Below are positions 10,644 to 23,200 of a stretch of DNA of 64,000 bases, one piece after another. The notes beneath the pieces were generated by a model that worked only from the letters and a program-made list of their open reading frames with translations, was not told where the DNA came from and ran no database searches. Each line of letters starts with the position of its first letter. The stretch's first letter is position 1. Origin of the DNA: Eulemur rufifrons (lineage: Eukaryota; Chordata; Mammalia; Primates; Lemuridae); contig NC_091009.1 in NCBI RefSeq assembly GCF_041146395.1, forward strand, positions 445,001 to 509,000, read 5' to 3'. A program made the position numbers and the translations under genes.

Positions 10644-10684
10644 GTGCGGATCCTGTTTCAGTTAGACTGAAACACTATCCGCAC
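10644..10684. other. Inverted repeat in SatA monomer, shortened loop
   Basis: The left arm GTGCGGATCCTGTTTCAG (10644-10661) faces CTGAAACACTATCCGCAC (10667-10684) with two adjacent mismatches. The loop is 5 bases instead of 7. Confidence 0.82.
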
Positions 10685-13362
10685 TTTTCAGCTGGTTCCA
10701 TTAGAAATCCTTTGATTCATCAGCTGGGAATCCACCATGGTTCCTTAGAACCCTCCATGCATGGGCCCATGAACTGGCCTGTACCAAGATGTATGCTGCA
10801 CAGCTTTTGAGATAAACACTACGTGTAGAATTATTTGCCAGTTTCTGCAGCACATATCACCATAATTGTGATAAGGATCGTCTGTGCCTCCTTAAACACA
10901 AGATGGCTGCCACGGAGAAAACTATGCTGAGGCCTAGGTCACTTGGATTTCACGACACTTGTTACTGGAGGCTGGAAGGAGGCCATTCTTTTAAGTATCA
11001 TTCCACCATACTTTCCCCATTATTTTAAAATGCACGGAAACCTTTGCAAGTTAGCATAATAATTAGTAGCTGGAGGGGACATTTTTATTTGTGGGGTCGG
11101 TGTGGGTGGGGGGCGCAGGCCCTCTGTCAGTTCGCTGGATTGTTTTTATTTTCCCCAGACCGGAGAAGTGGGCATGTGTGTGGCAGGTGAAAAGTTCGGA
11201 TCCCGTTTCTGTCTTAGACTGAAACAGAAACCGCACTTTTCACCCCGTTCCATTAAGAATCCCTTGCTTCATCAGCTGGGAATCCACCATGGGCCTCTAG
11301 ACTGCTCTATGCGTGGGCCCAGTTAACTGGCTAGTTCAAAGAATTATGCCGCAGAGCTTTTCAAGTAACCACTACCATGAGAATTACTCTACCGCTTTTG
11401 CAGCACCTTTCACCATAATTGTGATAAGGTTCATCTGTGCCTCCTTAAACCCAAGATGGCTGCCAGGGACAAACGTGTGCTGAGGCCTAGGTGACTTGCT
11501 GTTGCGAATACTTGGTATGGGAGTCTGGCAATAAGCCAGTCTTTTAGGTATAATTCCACCATTCTATCTCCATTATTTTAAAAGGCAGAGGACGTATTGC
11601 CAGATAGCATAAGGATCAGTCGCTGGAGGGCACGATTTTGTGTGGGGTGGTGGGGGGCGGGGGCAGGCCATCTGTCAATCCGATGGGTTGTTTTTGTTAT
11701 CCCTAGAGAGGAGAAGTGGGCATGTGTGTTGCAGGCAAAAAGTCAGAATCCTGTTTCAGTCAGGATCTGCACTTTTCAGCCTGTTCCTTTAAGAATCCTT
11801 AGATTCATCACCTTGGAATCCACCATGGTTCTCTAGACCCCTCTATGCGTGGGCCCAGGTAACTGGCTTCTTCCAAGAAGTATGCCACAGAGCTTTTGAA
11901 TTAAACAGTACGTTGAGAATTATTTGCCGGGTTTTCAGCACGTTTCACCATAATTATGATAAAGTTTGTATGTGCCTCCTTAAACCCAACATGGCTGCCA
12001 CGGGCATAACTATGCTGAGGCGTAGCTGACTTGGTGTTGCCTATTTTTGTTAGTGGAGACTGACAAGAAGCCATTCTTCTAAGTATCACTCCACCGTCCT
12101 TTCTCCATTGTTTAAAAATGCAGGGAAATTTTGCAAGTTAGCATAATAATTAGTAGCTGGAGGAGAATTTTTTTTGGGGGGATCTGCGTGGGTGGAAGGG
12201 GGGCAGGCCCTTTGTCAGTTCGCTGGTTTGTTTTTATTATCCCCAGAGAGGAAAAGTGGGCATGTGTGTGGCAGGTGAAAAGTGTGCGTCCTGTTTCGGT
12301 CTTAGACAGACACAGGATCTGCACTTTTCACCCCGTTCCATTAAGAATCCTTTGCTTCATCAGCTGGGAATCCACCATGGTTCTCTAGACCCCTCTTTTA
12401 GTGCACACAGAAAACTGCCTGGTTCCAAGAAGTTTTCCTCAGAGCTTTTGAAATAACCACTACTATGGAAATTATTTGCCAGCTTTTCCAGCACTTTTAC
12501 CATAATTTTGATAAGGTTCATCTGTGCTTCCTAAAACCCTAGATGGCAGCCACGGACAAACCTATGCTGACACCTAGGTCACTTCCTGTTGCCAATAATT
12601 GGTATGGGAGTCTGGCAAAAGGCCAGTATTTTAAGTATAATTCCACCATCCTATCTTCATTATTTTAAAACGCAGAGGACCTTTCGCCAGATAGCATAAG
12701 GATGAGTCGCTGGAGGGGACCTTTTTGTGTACAGTGTTGGGGGGCGGGGGAGGACATCTGTCAATCCGATTGATTGTTTTTATTATCCCTAGAGAGGAGA
12801 AGTGGGCATGTGTGTTGCAGGCAAAAAGTGCATATAGTGTTTCAGTCTCAGACTGAAACAGGATCCGCACTTTTCAGCCTGTTCCTTTAAGAATCCTTTG
12901 ATTCATCACCTGGGAATCCATCATGGTTCTCTAGACCCCTATATGCGTGGGCCCAGAAAACTGCCGGGTTCCAAGAAGTATTCCACAGAGCTTTTGAAAA
13001 AACCACTACGTTGAGAATTATTTGCCAGGTTTTGCAGCACCTTTCATCATAATTGTCATAAGGTTCGTCTCGAGATGGCTGCCATGGACAAAACTATGCT
13101 GAGGCCGAGCTCACTTTGTGTGGCCGATCCTTGGTACTGGAGACTGGAAAGAATACATTCTTTTAAGTATCATTTCACCATCCTTCTCCACTATTTTAAA
13201 AGTCAGAGCACCTTTTGGCAGTTAGAATAACAAGGAGTCGCTGGACGGGAAGTTTTTATGTGGGGTCTGGGGGCTGGTGCGGCAAGCCCTCCGCCAGTTC
13301 TGTGGTTTCTTTTTATTATCCCCAGAGAGGAGAAGTGGGCATGTGTTTGGCAGGTGAAAAGT

Positions 13363-13397
13363 GCAGATCCTGTTTCAGAGTATGAAACAGGATCCGC
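13363..13397. other. Inverted repeat in SatA monomer, altered loop
   Basis: GCAGATCCTGTTTCA (13363-13377) faces TGAAACAGGATCCGC (13383-13397) with one mismatch. The loop is GAGTA rather than the usual TCTTAGA-type loop. This looks like the transition to the CAGAGAATT loop found in the homogenised monomers further right. Confidence 0.8.
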
Positions 13398-15060
13398 ATG
13401 TTCATCCTGTTCCTTTAAGAATCCTTTGCTTCATCAGCTGGGAATCCACCATAGTTCTCTACACCGCACTATGCGTGGGCCCAGTTAACTGGCTAGTTCA
13501 AAGAAGTATGCCGCAGAGCTTTTGAAATAACCACTACCATGAGAATTATTTAACAGCTTTCGCAGCACCTTTTATTATAATTGTTATAAGGTTCATCTGT
13601 GTCTCCTTAAACCCAAGATGGCTGCCATGGACAAACCTATGCTGAGGCCTACGTCACTTGCTGTTGCCAATACTTGGTATGGGAATCTGGCAATAAGCCA
13701 GTCTTTTAGGTATAATTCTACCATCCTATCTCCAGTTTTTTAAAAGGCTTATGACCTTTCACCAGATAGCATAAGGACGAGTCGCTGGAGCAGACTATTT
13801 TGTGTGGGGTGGTGGGGGCCGGGGGCAGGGCATCTGTAAATCCGATGGGCTGTTTTTGTTATCCCTAGAGATGAGAAGGGCGAATGTGTGTTGCAGGCAA
13901 AATGTGCGGATCCTGTTTCACACTTAGACTGAAAGAGGATCTGCACTTTTGAGCCTGTTCCTTTAAGAATCCTTTGATTCATCACCTGGGAATCCACCAT
14001 GGTTCTCTAGACCTCTCTTTGCATGGGCACAGGTAACTGGCTTGTTCCAAGAAGTATGCGACAGAGCTTTTGAATTAACCAGTACTTTTAGAATTGTCAG
14101 GTTTTTAGCATGTTTAAACGTAATTGTGATAACGTTTGAATGTGCCTCCTTAAACCCAAGATGGCTGCCACGGATATAAATATGCTGAGGCATAGCTGAC
14201 TTGTTGATGCCTATTTTTGTTAGTGGAGACTGACAAGAAGACATTCTTCTAAGTATCATCCCAACATAATTTTTCCATTGCGTAAAAATGGAGGGAAATT
14301 TTGCAAGTTAGTATTATAATTAGATGTAGGGTACGTATTTTTTTTTCTTTTTTTGTGGGGTAGGAGTGGATGGGCGTTTCAGGCCCTCTGTGAGTTCGCT
14401 GGTTTTCTTTTATTATCCCCAGAGAGGACAAGTGGGCATGTGTTTGGCAGGTGAAAAGTGTGGATTCTATTTCAGAGAATTAAACAGGATCCACATGATC
14501 ATCCCATTCCTATAAGAATCCTTTGCTTCATCAGCTGGGAATCCACCATGGTTCTATATACTCCTCTATGCGTTGGCACAGGTAACTGGCTTGTTCCAAG
14601 AAGTATGCCGCAGAGCTTTTCAATTAACCAGTACGTTGAAAATTATTTGCAGGTTTTCAGCATTTCACCCTAATTGTAATAACGTTTGTATGTGCCTCCT
14701 GAAACCCAAGATGGCTGCCACGGACATAACTATGCTGAGGTGTAGCCGACTTGGTGTTGCCTATTTTTGTCAGCGGAGACTAACAAGAAGCCATTCTAAG
14801 TATAAGCCCACCGTCATTTTTCCATTGTTAAAAAATGCAGGGAAATTTTGCAAGTTAGCTTTATAATTAGTAGCTGGAGGGTACGTTTTTTTTTTTTTTT
14901 TCGTCGGGTCGGTGTCGATGGGGGGATCAGGCCCTCTATAAATTTGCTGGTTTGTTTTTATTATCCCCAGAGAGGGGAAGTCGGCATTTGATGGCAGCTG
15001 AAAAGTGAGGATACTCTTTCAGAGAATTAAACAGCATTCGCATGGTCATCCCGTTCCTTT

Positions 15061-15069
15061 AAGAATCCT
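15061..15069 (+). repeat. Alu target-site duplication, left copy
   Basis: AAGAATCCT precedes the Alu 5' end and is repeated at 15420-15428. Joined, they restore the SatA sequence CCTTTAAGAATCCTTTGC. Confidence 0.85.
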
Positions 15070-15392
15070 GGAAGGGCGCGGTGGCTCACGCCTGTAATCC
15101 TAGCACTCTGGGAGGCCGAGGCGGGTGGATCGCTCGAGGTCAGGAGTTCGAGACCAGCCTGAGCAAGAGCGAGACCCCGTCTCTACTAAAAATAGAAAGA
15201 CATTATATGGACAACTAAAAATCTATATAGAAAAAATTAGCCGGGCATGGTGGCGCATGCCTGTAGTCCCAGCTACTCGGGAGGCTGAGGCAGTAGGATC
15301 GTTTAAGCCGAGGAGTCTGAGGTTGCTGTGAACTCAGCTGACGCCACGGCACTCACTCTAGCCTGGGCAACAAATTGAGACTCTGTCTGAAC

Positions 15393-15419
<27 letters not shown>
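15070..15419 (+). mobile_element. Alu SINE, lemur-type, full length with long poly(A)
   Basis: The element is a dimeric Alu. The left arm begins GGAAGGGCGCGGTGGCTCA, and an A-rich linker of ~45 bases follows (around ACATTATATGGACAACTAAA). The right arm begins GCCGGGCATGGTGGCGCATG. The extended linker and the 3'-arm segment with GACGCCACGGCACTCACTC are traits I associate with lemuriform Alus, which is the main basis for the organism call. The tail is a ~34-base uninterrupted A-run, so the insertion is fairly young. It depends on L1 machinery in trans. Only this one monomer carries it, so the insertion came after the array was built or the monomer was not amplified since. Confidence 0.95.
15082..15155 (+). 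promoter_or_regulatory. Alu internal RNA polymerase III promoter (A and B boxes)
   Basis: The A box TGGCTCACGCC is at 15082-15092 and the B box GTTCGAGACC is at 15146-15155. Their spacing is typical of 7SL-derived SINEs. Both keep the conserved bases, so Pol III recognition is plausible, but transcription is not shown by sequence alone. Confidence 0.8.
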
Positions 15420-15423
<4 letters not shown>

Positions 15424-15428
15424 ATCCT
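15420..15428 (+). repeat. Alu target-site duplication, right copy
   Basis: AAGAATCCT follows the poly(A) tail and equals the left copy at 15061-15069. The SatA monomer resumes with TTGCTTCATCAGCTGGGAAT. Confidence 0.85.
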
Positions 15429-15450
15429 TTGCTTCATCAGCTGGGAATCC

Positions 15451-16526
15451 ACCATGGTTCTATATACTCCTCTTTGCGTCGGAACAGGTAACTGGCTTGT
15501 TCCAAGAAGTATGCCGCAGAGCTTTTCAATTAACCACTACGTTGAAAATTATTTGCAGGTGTTCAGCGTTTCACCATAATTGTGATAACGTTTGTTTGTG
15601 CCTCCTGAAACCCAAGAAGGCAGCGACGGACATAACTATGCTGAGGAGTAGCTGACTTGGTGTTGCCTATTTTTGTTAGTGGAGACTGACAAGAAGCCAT
15701 TCTTCTAAGTATCATCCCACCACCATTTTTCCATTGTTTTAAAATGTAGGGAAATTTTGCAAGTTAGCATTATAATTAGTAGCTGGAGGGTACGGCTTTT
15801 TTTGTGTGTGTGGTCGATGTGGATGGGGGGGTCAGGCCGTCTGTCAGTTCGCTGGTTAGTTTTTATTATCCCCAGAGAGGAGAAGTGGGCATGTGTTTGG
15901 CAGGTGAAAAGGGCGGATTCTGTTTCAGAGAATTAACGATGATCCCCATGGTCATCCCGTTCCTTTAATAATCCTTAACTTCATCAGCTGGAAATCCACC
16001 ATGGTTCTATATACTCCTCTTTGCGTCGGAACAGGTAACTGGCTTGTTCCAAGAAGTATGCCGCAGAGCTTTTCAATTAACCACTACGTTGAAAATTATT
16101 TGCAGGTGTTCAGCGTTTCACCATAATTGTGATAACGTTTGTTTGTGCCTCCTGAAACCCAAGAAGGCAGCGACGGACATAACTATGCTGAGGAGTAGCT
16201 GACTTGGTGTTGCCTATTTTTGTTAGTGGAGACTGACAAGAAGCCATTCTTCTAAGTATCATCCCACCACCATTTTTCCATTGTTTTAAAATGTAGGGAA
16301 ATTTTGCAAGTTAGCATTATAATTAGTAGCTGGAGGGTACGGCTTTTTTTGTGTGTGTGGTCGATGTGGATGGGGGGGTCAGGCCGTCTGTCAGTTCGCT
16401 GGTTAGTTTTTATTATCCCCAGAGAGGAGAAGTGGCCATGTGTTTGGCAGGTGAAAAGGGCGGATTCTGTTTCAGAGAATTAACGATGATCCCCATGGTC
16501 ATCCTGTTCCTTTAATAATCCTTTGC
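15451..16526 (+). repeat. Two adjacent near-identical class X SatA monomers
   Basis: 15451-15978 and 15998-16526 are offset by 547 bases. They share private variants (GCGTCGGAACAGG; GAAGGCAGCGACGG; TACGGCTTTTTTTGTGTGTG) and differ at only a few bases. Such a pair points to a recent single-monomer duplication just right of the Alu. Confidence 0.85.
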
Positions 16527-18100
16527 TTTATCAGCTGGAAATCCTCCATGGTTCTATATACTCCTCTTTGCGTGGGAACAGGTAACTGGCTTGTTCCATG
16601 AAGTATGCCGCAGAGCTTTTCAATTAACCACTACGATGAAAATTACTTGCAGGTGTTCAGCGTTTCATCATAACTGTGATAATGTTTGTTTGTGCCTCCT
16701 GAAACCCAAGAAGGCTGCGACGGACATAACTATGCTGAGGAGTAGCTGACTTGGTGTTGCCTATTTTTGTTAGTGGAGACTGACAGGAAGCCATTCTTCT
16801 AAGTATCACACCACCACCATTTTTCCATTGTTTTAAAATGCAGGGAAATTTTGCAAGTTAGCATTATAATTAGTAGCTGGAGGGTACGGTTTTTTTTTTT
16901 GTATGGTCGATGTGGAAGGGGGGTCAGGCCCTCTGTCAGTTCGCTGGTTAGTTTTTATTATAACCAGAGAGGAGAAGTGGGCATGTGTTTGGCAGGAGAA
17001 AAGGGCGGATTCTGTTTCAGAGAATGAACGATGATCCCCATGGTCATCCCGTTCCTTTAATAATCCTTTACTTCATCAGCTGGAAATCCACCATGGTTCT
17101 ATATACTCCTCTTTGCGTGGGAACAGGTAACTGGCTTGTTCCAAGAAGTATGCCGCAGAGCTTTTCAATTAACCACTACGTTGAAAATTATTTGCAGGTG
17201 TTCAGCGTTTCACCATAATTGTGATAACGTTTGTTTGGGCCTCCTGAAACCCAAGAAGGCTGCGACGGACATAACTATGCTGAGGAGTAGCTGACTTGGT
17301 GTTGCCTATTTTTGTTAGTGGAGACTGACAAGAATCCATTCTTCTAAGTATCATCTCACCATCATTTTTCCATTGTTTAAAAATGCAGGAAAATTTTGCA
17401 AGTTAGCATTATAATTAGTAGCTGGAGGCTACGGTGTTTTTTTTTTTTTTTTTCCCGTGGGGTCAGTGTGGATGTGTTGGTCAGGCCCTCTGTCAGTTCG
17501 CTGGTTTGTTTTTATTATCCCCAGAGAGGAGAAGTGGGTATTAGTATGGCAGGTGAAAACTGCGGATCTGTTTCAGAGAATTAAACAGGATCCGCATGGT
17601 AATCCCGTTCCTTTAAGAATCCTTTGCTTCATGAGCTGGGAATCCACCATGGTTCTATATACTTCTCTATGCGTGGGCACAGGAAACTGGCTTGTTCCAA
17701 GAAGTATGCCTCAGAGCTTTTCAATTAACCAGTATGTTGAAAATCCTTTTCAGGTTTTCAGCGTTTCACCATAGTTGTGATAAAGTGTGCATGTGCCTAC
17801 TGAAACCAAATATGGCTGCTACGGACATAACTATGCTGAGGCGTAGCTGACTTGGTGTTGCCTATTTTTGTCAGTGGAGACTGACAAGAAGCCATTCTTC
17901 TAAGTATCATCCCACCATCATTTCTCCATTGTTTAAAAATGCAGGGAAATTTTGCAAATTGGCATTATAATTAGTAGCTGCAGGGTACATTTTTTTTTGG
18001 GGTCGGTCAGGATGGGTGTTCAGGCCCTCTGTCAGATCGCTGGTTTGTTTTTATAATCCCCAGAGAAGAGTAGTGGGCATGTGTTTGGCAGGTGAAAAGT

Positions 18101-18135
18101 GCGGATTCTGTTTCAGAGAATTAAACAGGATCCGC
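18101..18135. other. Class Z SatA hairpin (13-bp arms), representative
   Basis: GCGGATTCTGTTT (18101-18113) faces AAACAGGATCCGC (18123-18135) with one T-G type mismatch and a 9-base loop CAGAGAATT. It recurs at the same monomer position in class Z copies, for example near 21404, 23044, 25237, 26877, 30710, 32350 and 37825. Confidence 0.85.
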
Positions 18136-19622
18136 ATGGTCATCTCATTCCTTTAAGAATCCTTTGCTTCATCAGCTGGGATTCCACCATGTTTCTATAT
18201 ACTCCTCTATGCGTGGGCACAGGTAACTGGCTTGTTCCAAGAAGTATGCTGGAGAGTTTACAAATTAACCAGTACGTTGAAAATTATTTGCAGGTTTTCA
18301 GCGTTTCACCATAATTGTGATAACGTTTGTATGTGCCTCCTGAAACCGAAGAAGGCTGCGACGGACATAACTATGCTGAGGAGTAGCTGACTGGTTGTTG
18401 CCTATTTTTTTAGTGGAGACAGACAAGAAGCCATTCTTCTAAGTATCATCCCACCACTATTTTTGCATTTTTTAAAATGCAGGGAAATTTTGGAAGTTAG
18501 CATTATAATAAGTAGCTGGAGGGTATGGTTTTTTTTTTGTGTGGTCGATGTGGATGGGGGGGTCAGGCCCTCTGTCAGTTCGCTGGTTAGTTTTTATTAT
18601 AACCAGAGAGGAGAAATGGGCATGTGTTTGGCAGGAGAAAAGTGCGGATTCTATTTCAGAGAATTAAACAGGATCCGCATGGTCATCTTATTCCTTTAAG
18701 AATCCTTTGCTTCATCAGCTGGGATTCCACCACGTTTCTATATACTCCTCTATCCGTGGGCACAGGTACATGGCTTGTTCCAAGAAGTATGCTGGAGAGT
18801 TTTCAAATTAACCAGTACGTTGAAAATTATTTGCAGGTTTTCAGCGTTTCACCATAATTGTGATAACGTTTGTATGTGCCTCCGGAAACCCAAGAAGGCT
18901 GCGACGGACATAACTATGCTGAGGAGTAGCTGACTTGGTGTTGCCTATTTTTGTTAGTGGAGACAGACAAGAAGCCATTCTTCTAAGTATCATCCCACCA
19001 CCATTTTTCCATTGTTTTAAAATGCAGGGAAATTTTGCAAGTTAGCATTATAATTAGTAGCTGGAGGGTACGGTTTTTTTTTTGTTTGTGGTCGATGTGG
19101 ATGGGGGGATCAGGCCCTCTGTCAGTTCGCTGGTTAGTTTTTATTATCCCCAGAGAGGAGAAGTGGGCATGTGTTTGGCAGGTGAAAAGGGCGGATTCTG
19201 TTTCAGAGAATTAACGATGATCCCCATGGTCATCCCGTTCCTTTAATAATCCTTTACTACATCAGCTGGAAATCCACCATGGTTCTATATACTCCTCTTT
19301 GCGTGGGAACAGGTAACTGGCTTGTTCCAAGAAGTATGCCGCAGAGCTTTTCAATTAACCAGTACGTTGAAAATTATTTGCAGGTGTTCAGCGTTTCACC
19401 ATAATTGTGATAACGTTTGTTTTTGCCTCCTGAAACCCAAGAAGGTTGCCACGAACATAACGATGCTGAGGCGTAGCTGACTTGGTTTTGCCTATTTTTG
19501 TTAGTGGAGACTGACAAGAATCCATTCTTCTAAGTATCATCTCATCATCATTTTTCCATTGTTTAAAAATGCAGGAAAATTTTGCAAGTTAGCATTATAA
19601 TTAATAGCTGGAGGCTACGGTG

Positions 19623-19649
19623 TTTTTTTTTTTTTTTTTTTTTTTTTTT
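19623..19649 (+). repeat. Long T-tract in a SatA monomer
   Basis: Twenty-seven consecutive T bases sit where other monomers have roughly 7-20. The run lies between GGCTACGGTG and CCTGTGGGG. Homopolymer length varies from monomer to monomer, so this is a slippage-prone point and also a place where assembly error is likely. Confidence 0.9.
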
Positions 19650-20289
19650 CCTGTGGGGTCGGTGTGGATGTGTTGGTGAGGCCCTCTGTCAGTTCGCTGG
19701 CTTGTTTTTATTATCCCCAGAGAGGAGAAGTGGGTATTAGTATGGCAGGTGAAAACTGCGGATCTGTTTCAGAGAATTAAACAGGATCCGCATGGTCATC
19801 TCATTCCTTTAAGAATCCTTTGCTTCATCAGCTGGGATTCCTCCATGTTTCTATATACTCCTCTATGCATGGGCACAGGTACCTGGCTTGTTCCGAGAAG
19901 TATGCTGGAGAGTTTTCAAATTAACCAATACGTGGAAAGTTATTTGCAGGTTTTTAGCGTTTCACCATAATTTTGGTAACGTTTGTATGTGCCTCCTGAA
20001 ACCCAAGAAGGCTGCGACGGACGTAACTATGCTGAGGAGTAGCTGACTCGGTGTTGCCTATTTTTGTTAGTGGAAACAGACAAGAAGCCATTCTTCTAAG
20101 TATCATCCCACCACCATTTTTGCATTGTTTTAAAATGCAGGGAAATTTTGCTAGTTAGCATTATAATAAGTAGCTGGAGGGTACGGTTTTTTTTTTTGTA
20201 TGGTCGATGTGGAAGGGGGGTCAGGCCCTCTGTCAGTTCGCTGGTTAGTTTTTATTATAACCAGAGAGGAGAAGTGGGCATGTGTTTGG

Positions 20290-23200
20290 CAGGAGAAAAG
20301 GGCGGATTCTGTTTCAGAGAATGAACGATGATCCCCATGGTCATCCCGTTCCTTTAATAATCCTTTACTTCATCAGCTGGAAATCCACCATGGTTCTATA
20401 TACTCCTCTTTGCGTGGGAACAGGTAACTGGCTTGTTCCAAGAAGTATGCCGCGGAGCTTTTCAATTAACCACTACGTTGAAAATTATTTGCAGGTGTTC
20501 AGCGTTTCACCATAATTGTGATAACGTTTGTTTGGGCCTCCTGAAACCCAAGAAGGCTGCGACGGACATAACTATGCTGAGGAGTAGCTGACTTGGTGTT
20601 GCCTATTTTTGTTAGTGGAGACTGACAAGAATCCATTCTTCTAAGTATCATCTCACCACCATTTTTCCATTGTTTAAAAATGCAGGAAAGTTTTGCAAGT
20701 TAGCATTATAATTAGTAGCTGGAGGCTACGGTGTTTTTTTTTTTTTTTTCCCGTGGGGTCAGTGTGGATGTGTTGGTCAGGCCTTCTGTCAGTTCGCTGG
20801 TTTGTTTTTATTATCCCCAGAGAGGAGAAGTGGGTATTAGTATGGCAGGTGAAAACTGCGGATCTGTTTCAGAGAATTAAACAGGATCCGCCTGGTAATC
20901 CCGTTCCTTTAAGAATCCTTTGCTTCATGAGCTGGGAATCCACCATGGTTCTATATACTTCTCTATGCGTGGGCACAGGAAACTGGCTTGTTCCAAGAAG
21001 TATGCCTCAGAGCTTTTCAATTAACCAGTATGTTGAAAATCCTTTGCAGGTTTTCAGCGTTTCACCATAATTGTGATAACGTGTGTATGTGTCTCCTGAA
21101 ACCCAATGTGACTGCCAAGGACATAAGTATGCTGAGGTGTAGCTGACTTCGTGTTGCCTATTTTTGTTAGTGGAGACTGACAAGAAGCCATTCTTCTAAG
21201 TATCATCCCACCATCATTTTTCAATTGTTTAAAAATGCAGGGAAATTTTGCGAGTTAGCATTATAACTAGTAGCTGGAGGGTACTTTTTTTTTTTTGTGG
21301 GGTCAGTGTAGATGGGTTGGTCAGGCCATCTGTCAATTCACTGGTTTGTTTTTATTATCCCCAGAGAGGAGAAGTGGGCATGGGTTTGGCAGGTGAAAAG
21401 TGCGGATTCTGTTTCAGAGAATTAAACAGGATCCGCATGGTCATCTCATTCCTTTAAGAATCCTTTGCTTCATCAGCTGGGATTCCTCCATGTTTCTATA
21501 TACTCCTCTATGCATGGGCACAGGTACCTGGCTTGTTCCGAGAAGTATGCTGGAGAGTTTTCAAATTAACCAATACGTGGAAAGTTATTTGCAGGTTTTT
21601 AGCGTTTCACCATAATTTTGGTAACGTTTGTATGTGCCTCCTGAAACCCAAGAAGGCTGCGACGGACGTAACTATGCTGAGGAGTAGCTGACTCGGTGTT
21701 GCCTATTTTTGTTAGTGGAAACAGACAAGAAGCCATTCTTCTAAGTATCATCCCACCACCATTTTTGCATTGTTTTAAAATGCAGGGAAATTTTGCAAGT
21801 TAGCATTATAATAAGTAGCTGGAGGGTACGGTTTTTTTTTTTGTATGGTCGATGTGGAAGGGGGGTCAGGCCCTCTGTCAGTTCGCTGGTTAGTTTTTAT
21901 TATAACCAGAGAGGAGAAGTGGGCATGTGTTTGGCAGGAGAAAAGGGCGGATTCTGTTTCAGAGAATGAACGATGATCCCCATGGTCATCCCGTTCCTTT
22001 AATAATCCTTTACTTCATCAGCTGGAAATCCACCATGGTTCTATATACTCCTCTTTGCGTGGGAACAGGTAACTGGCTTGTTCCAAGAAGTATGCCGCAG
22101 AGCTTTTCAATTAACCACTACGTTGAAAATTATTTGCAGGTGTTCAGCGTTTCACCATAATTGTGATAACGTTTGTTTGGGCCTCCTGAAACCCAAGAAG
22201 GCTGCGACGGACATAACTATGCTGAGGAGTAGCTGACTTGGTGTTGCCTATTTTTGTTAGTGGAGACTGACAAGAATCCATTCTTCTAAGTATCATCTCA
22301 CCATCATTTTTCCATTGTTTAAAAATGCAGGAAAGTTTTGCAAGTTAGCATTATAATTAGTAGCTGGAGGCTACGGTGTTTTTTTTTTTTTTTTCCCGTG
22401 GGGTCAGTGTGGATGTGTTGGTCAGGCCTTCTGTCAGTTCGCTGGTTTGTTTTTATTATCCCCAGAGAGGAGAAGTGGGTATTAGTATGGCAGGTGAAAA
22501 CTGCGGATCTGTTTCAGAGAATTAAACAGGATCCGCCTGGTAATCCCGTTCCTTTAAGAATCCTTTGCTTCATGAGCTGGGAATCCACCATGGTTCTATA
22601 TACTTCTCTATGCGTGGGCACAGGAAACTGGCTTGTTCCAAGAAGTATGCCTCAGAGCTTTTCAATTAACCAGTATGTTGAAAATCCTTTTCAGGTTTTC
22701 AGCGTTTCACCATAGTTGTGATAACGTGTGCATGTGCCTACTGAAACCAAATATGGCTGCTACGGACATAACCATGCTGAGGCGTAGCTGACTTGGTGTT
22801 GCCTATTTTTGTCAGTGGAGACTGACAAGAAGCCATTCTTCTAAGTATCATCCCACCATCATTTCTCCATTGTTTAAAAATGCAGGGAAATTTTGCAAAT
22901 TGGCATTATAATTAGTAGCTGCAGGGTACATTTTTTTTTGGGGTCGGTCAGGATGGGTGTTCAGGCCCTCTGTCAGATCGCTGGTTTGTTTTTATTATCC
23001 CCAGAGAAGAGTAGTGGGCATGTCTTTGGCAGGTGAAAAGTGCGGATTCTGTTTCAGAGAATTAAACAGGATCCGCATGGTCATCTCATTCCTTTAAGAA
23101 TCCTTTGCTTCATCAGCTGGGATTCCACCATGTTTCTATATACTCCTCTATGCGTGGGCACAGGTATCTGGCTTGTTCCAAGAAGTATGCTGGAGAGTTT

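Larger units (their letters stand above)
8516..14515 (+). repeat. SatA satellite, central block of diverged monomers
   Basis: About eleven head-to-tail monomers start near 8516, 9069, 9614, 10159, 10708, 11262, 11793, 12342, 12890, 13418 and 13968, so the spacing is ~530-555 bases. The order of landmarks inside each is constant: CAGCTGGGAATCCACCATGG, then TATGCGTGGGCCCAGGTAAC, TTGCAGCACCTTTCACCATA, AAGATGGCTGCCACGGACA, TTTTAAGTATCATTCCACCA, a G/T-rich run, TTATTATCCCCAGAGAGGAG and the inverted repeat. From ~12100 onward monomers begin to show traits of the homogenised classes further right (for example AAATGCAGGGAAATTTTGCAAGTTAGCAT), so this block grades into the next. No coding function is supported. 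Confidence 0.93.

Noticed and set aside
17490..17520. Possible CENP-B box in SatA (CAGTTCGCTGGTTTG)
   Set aside because: The TTCG start is there, but the essential A and CGGG positions of the CENP-B box are missing. I could find no better match in the monomer.
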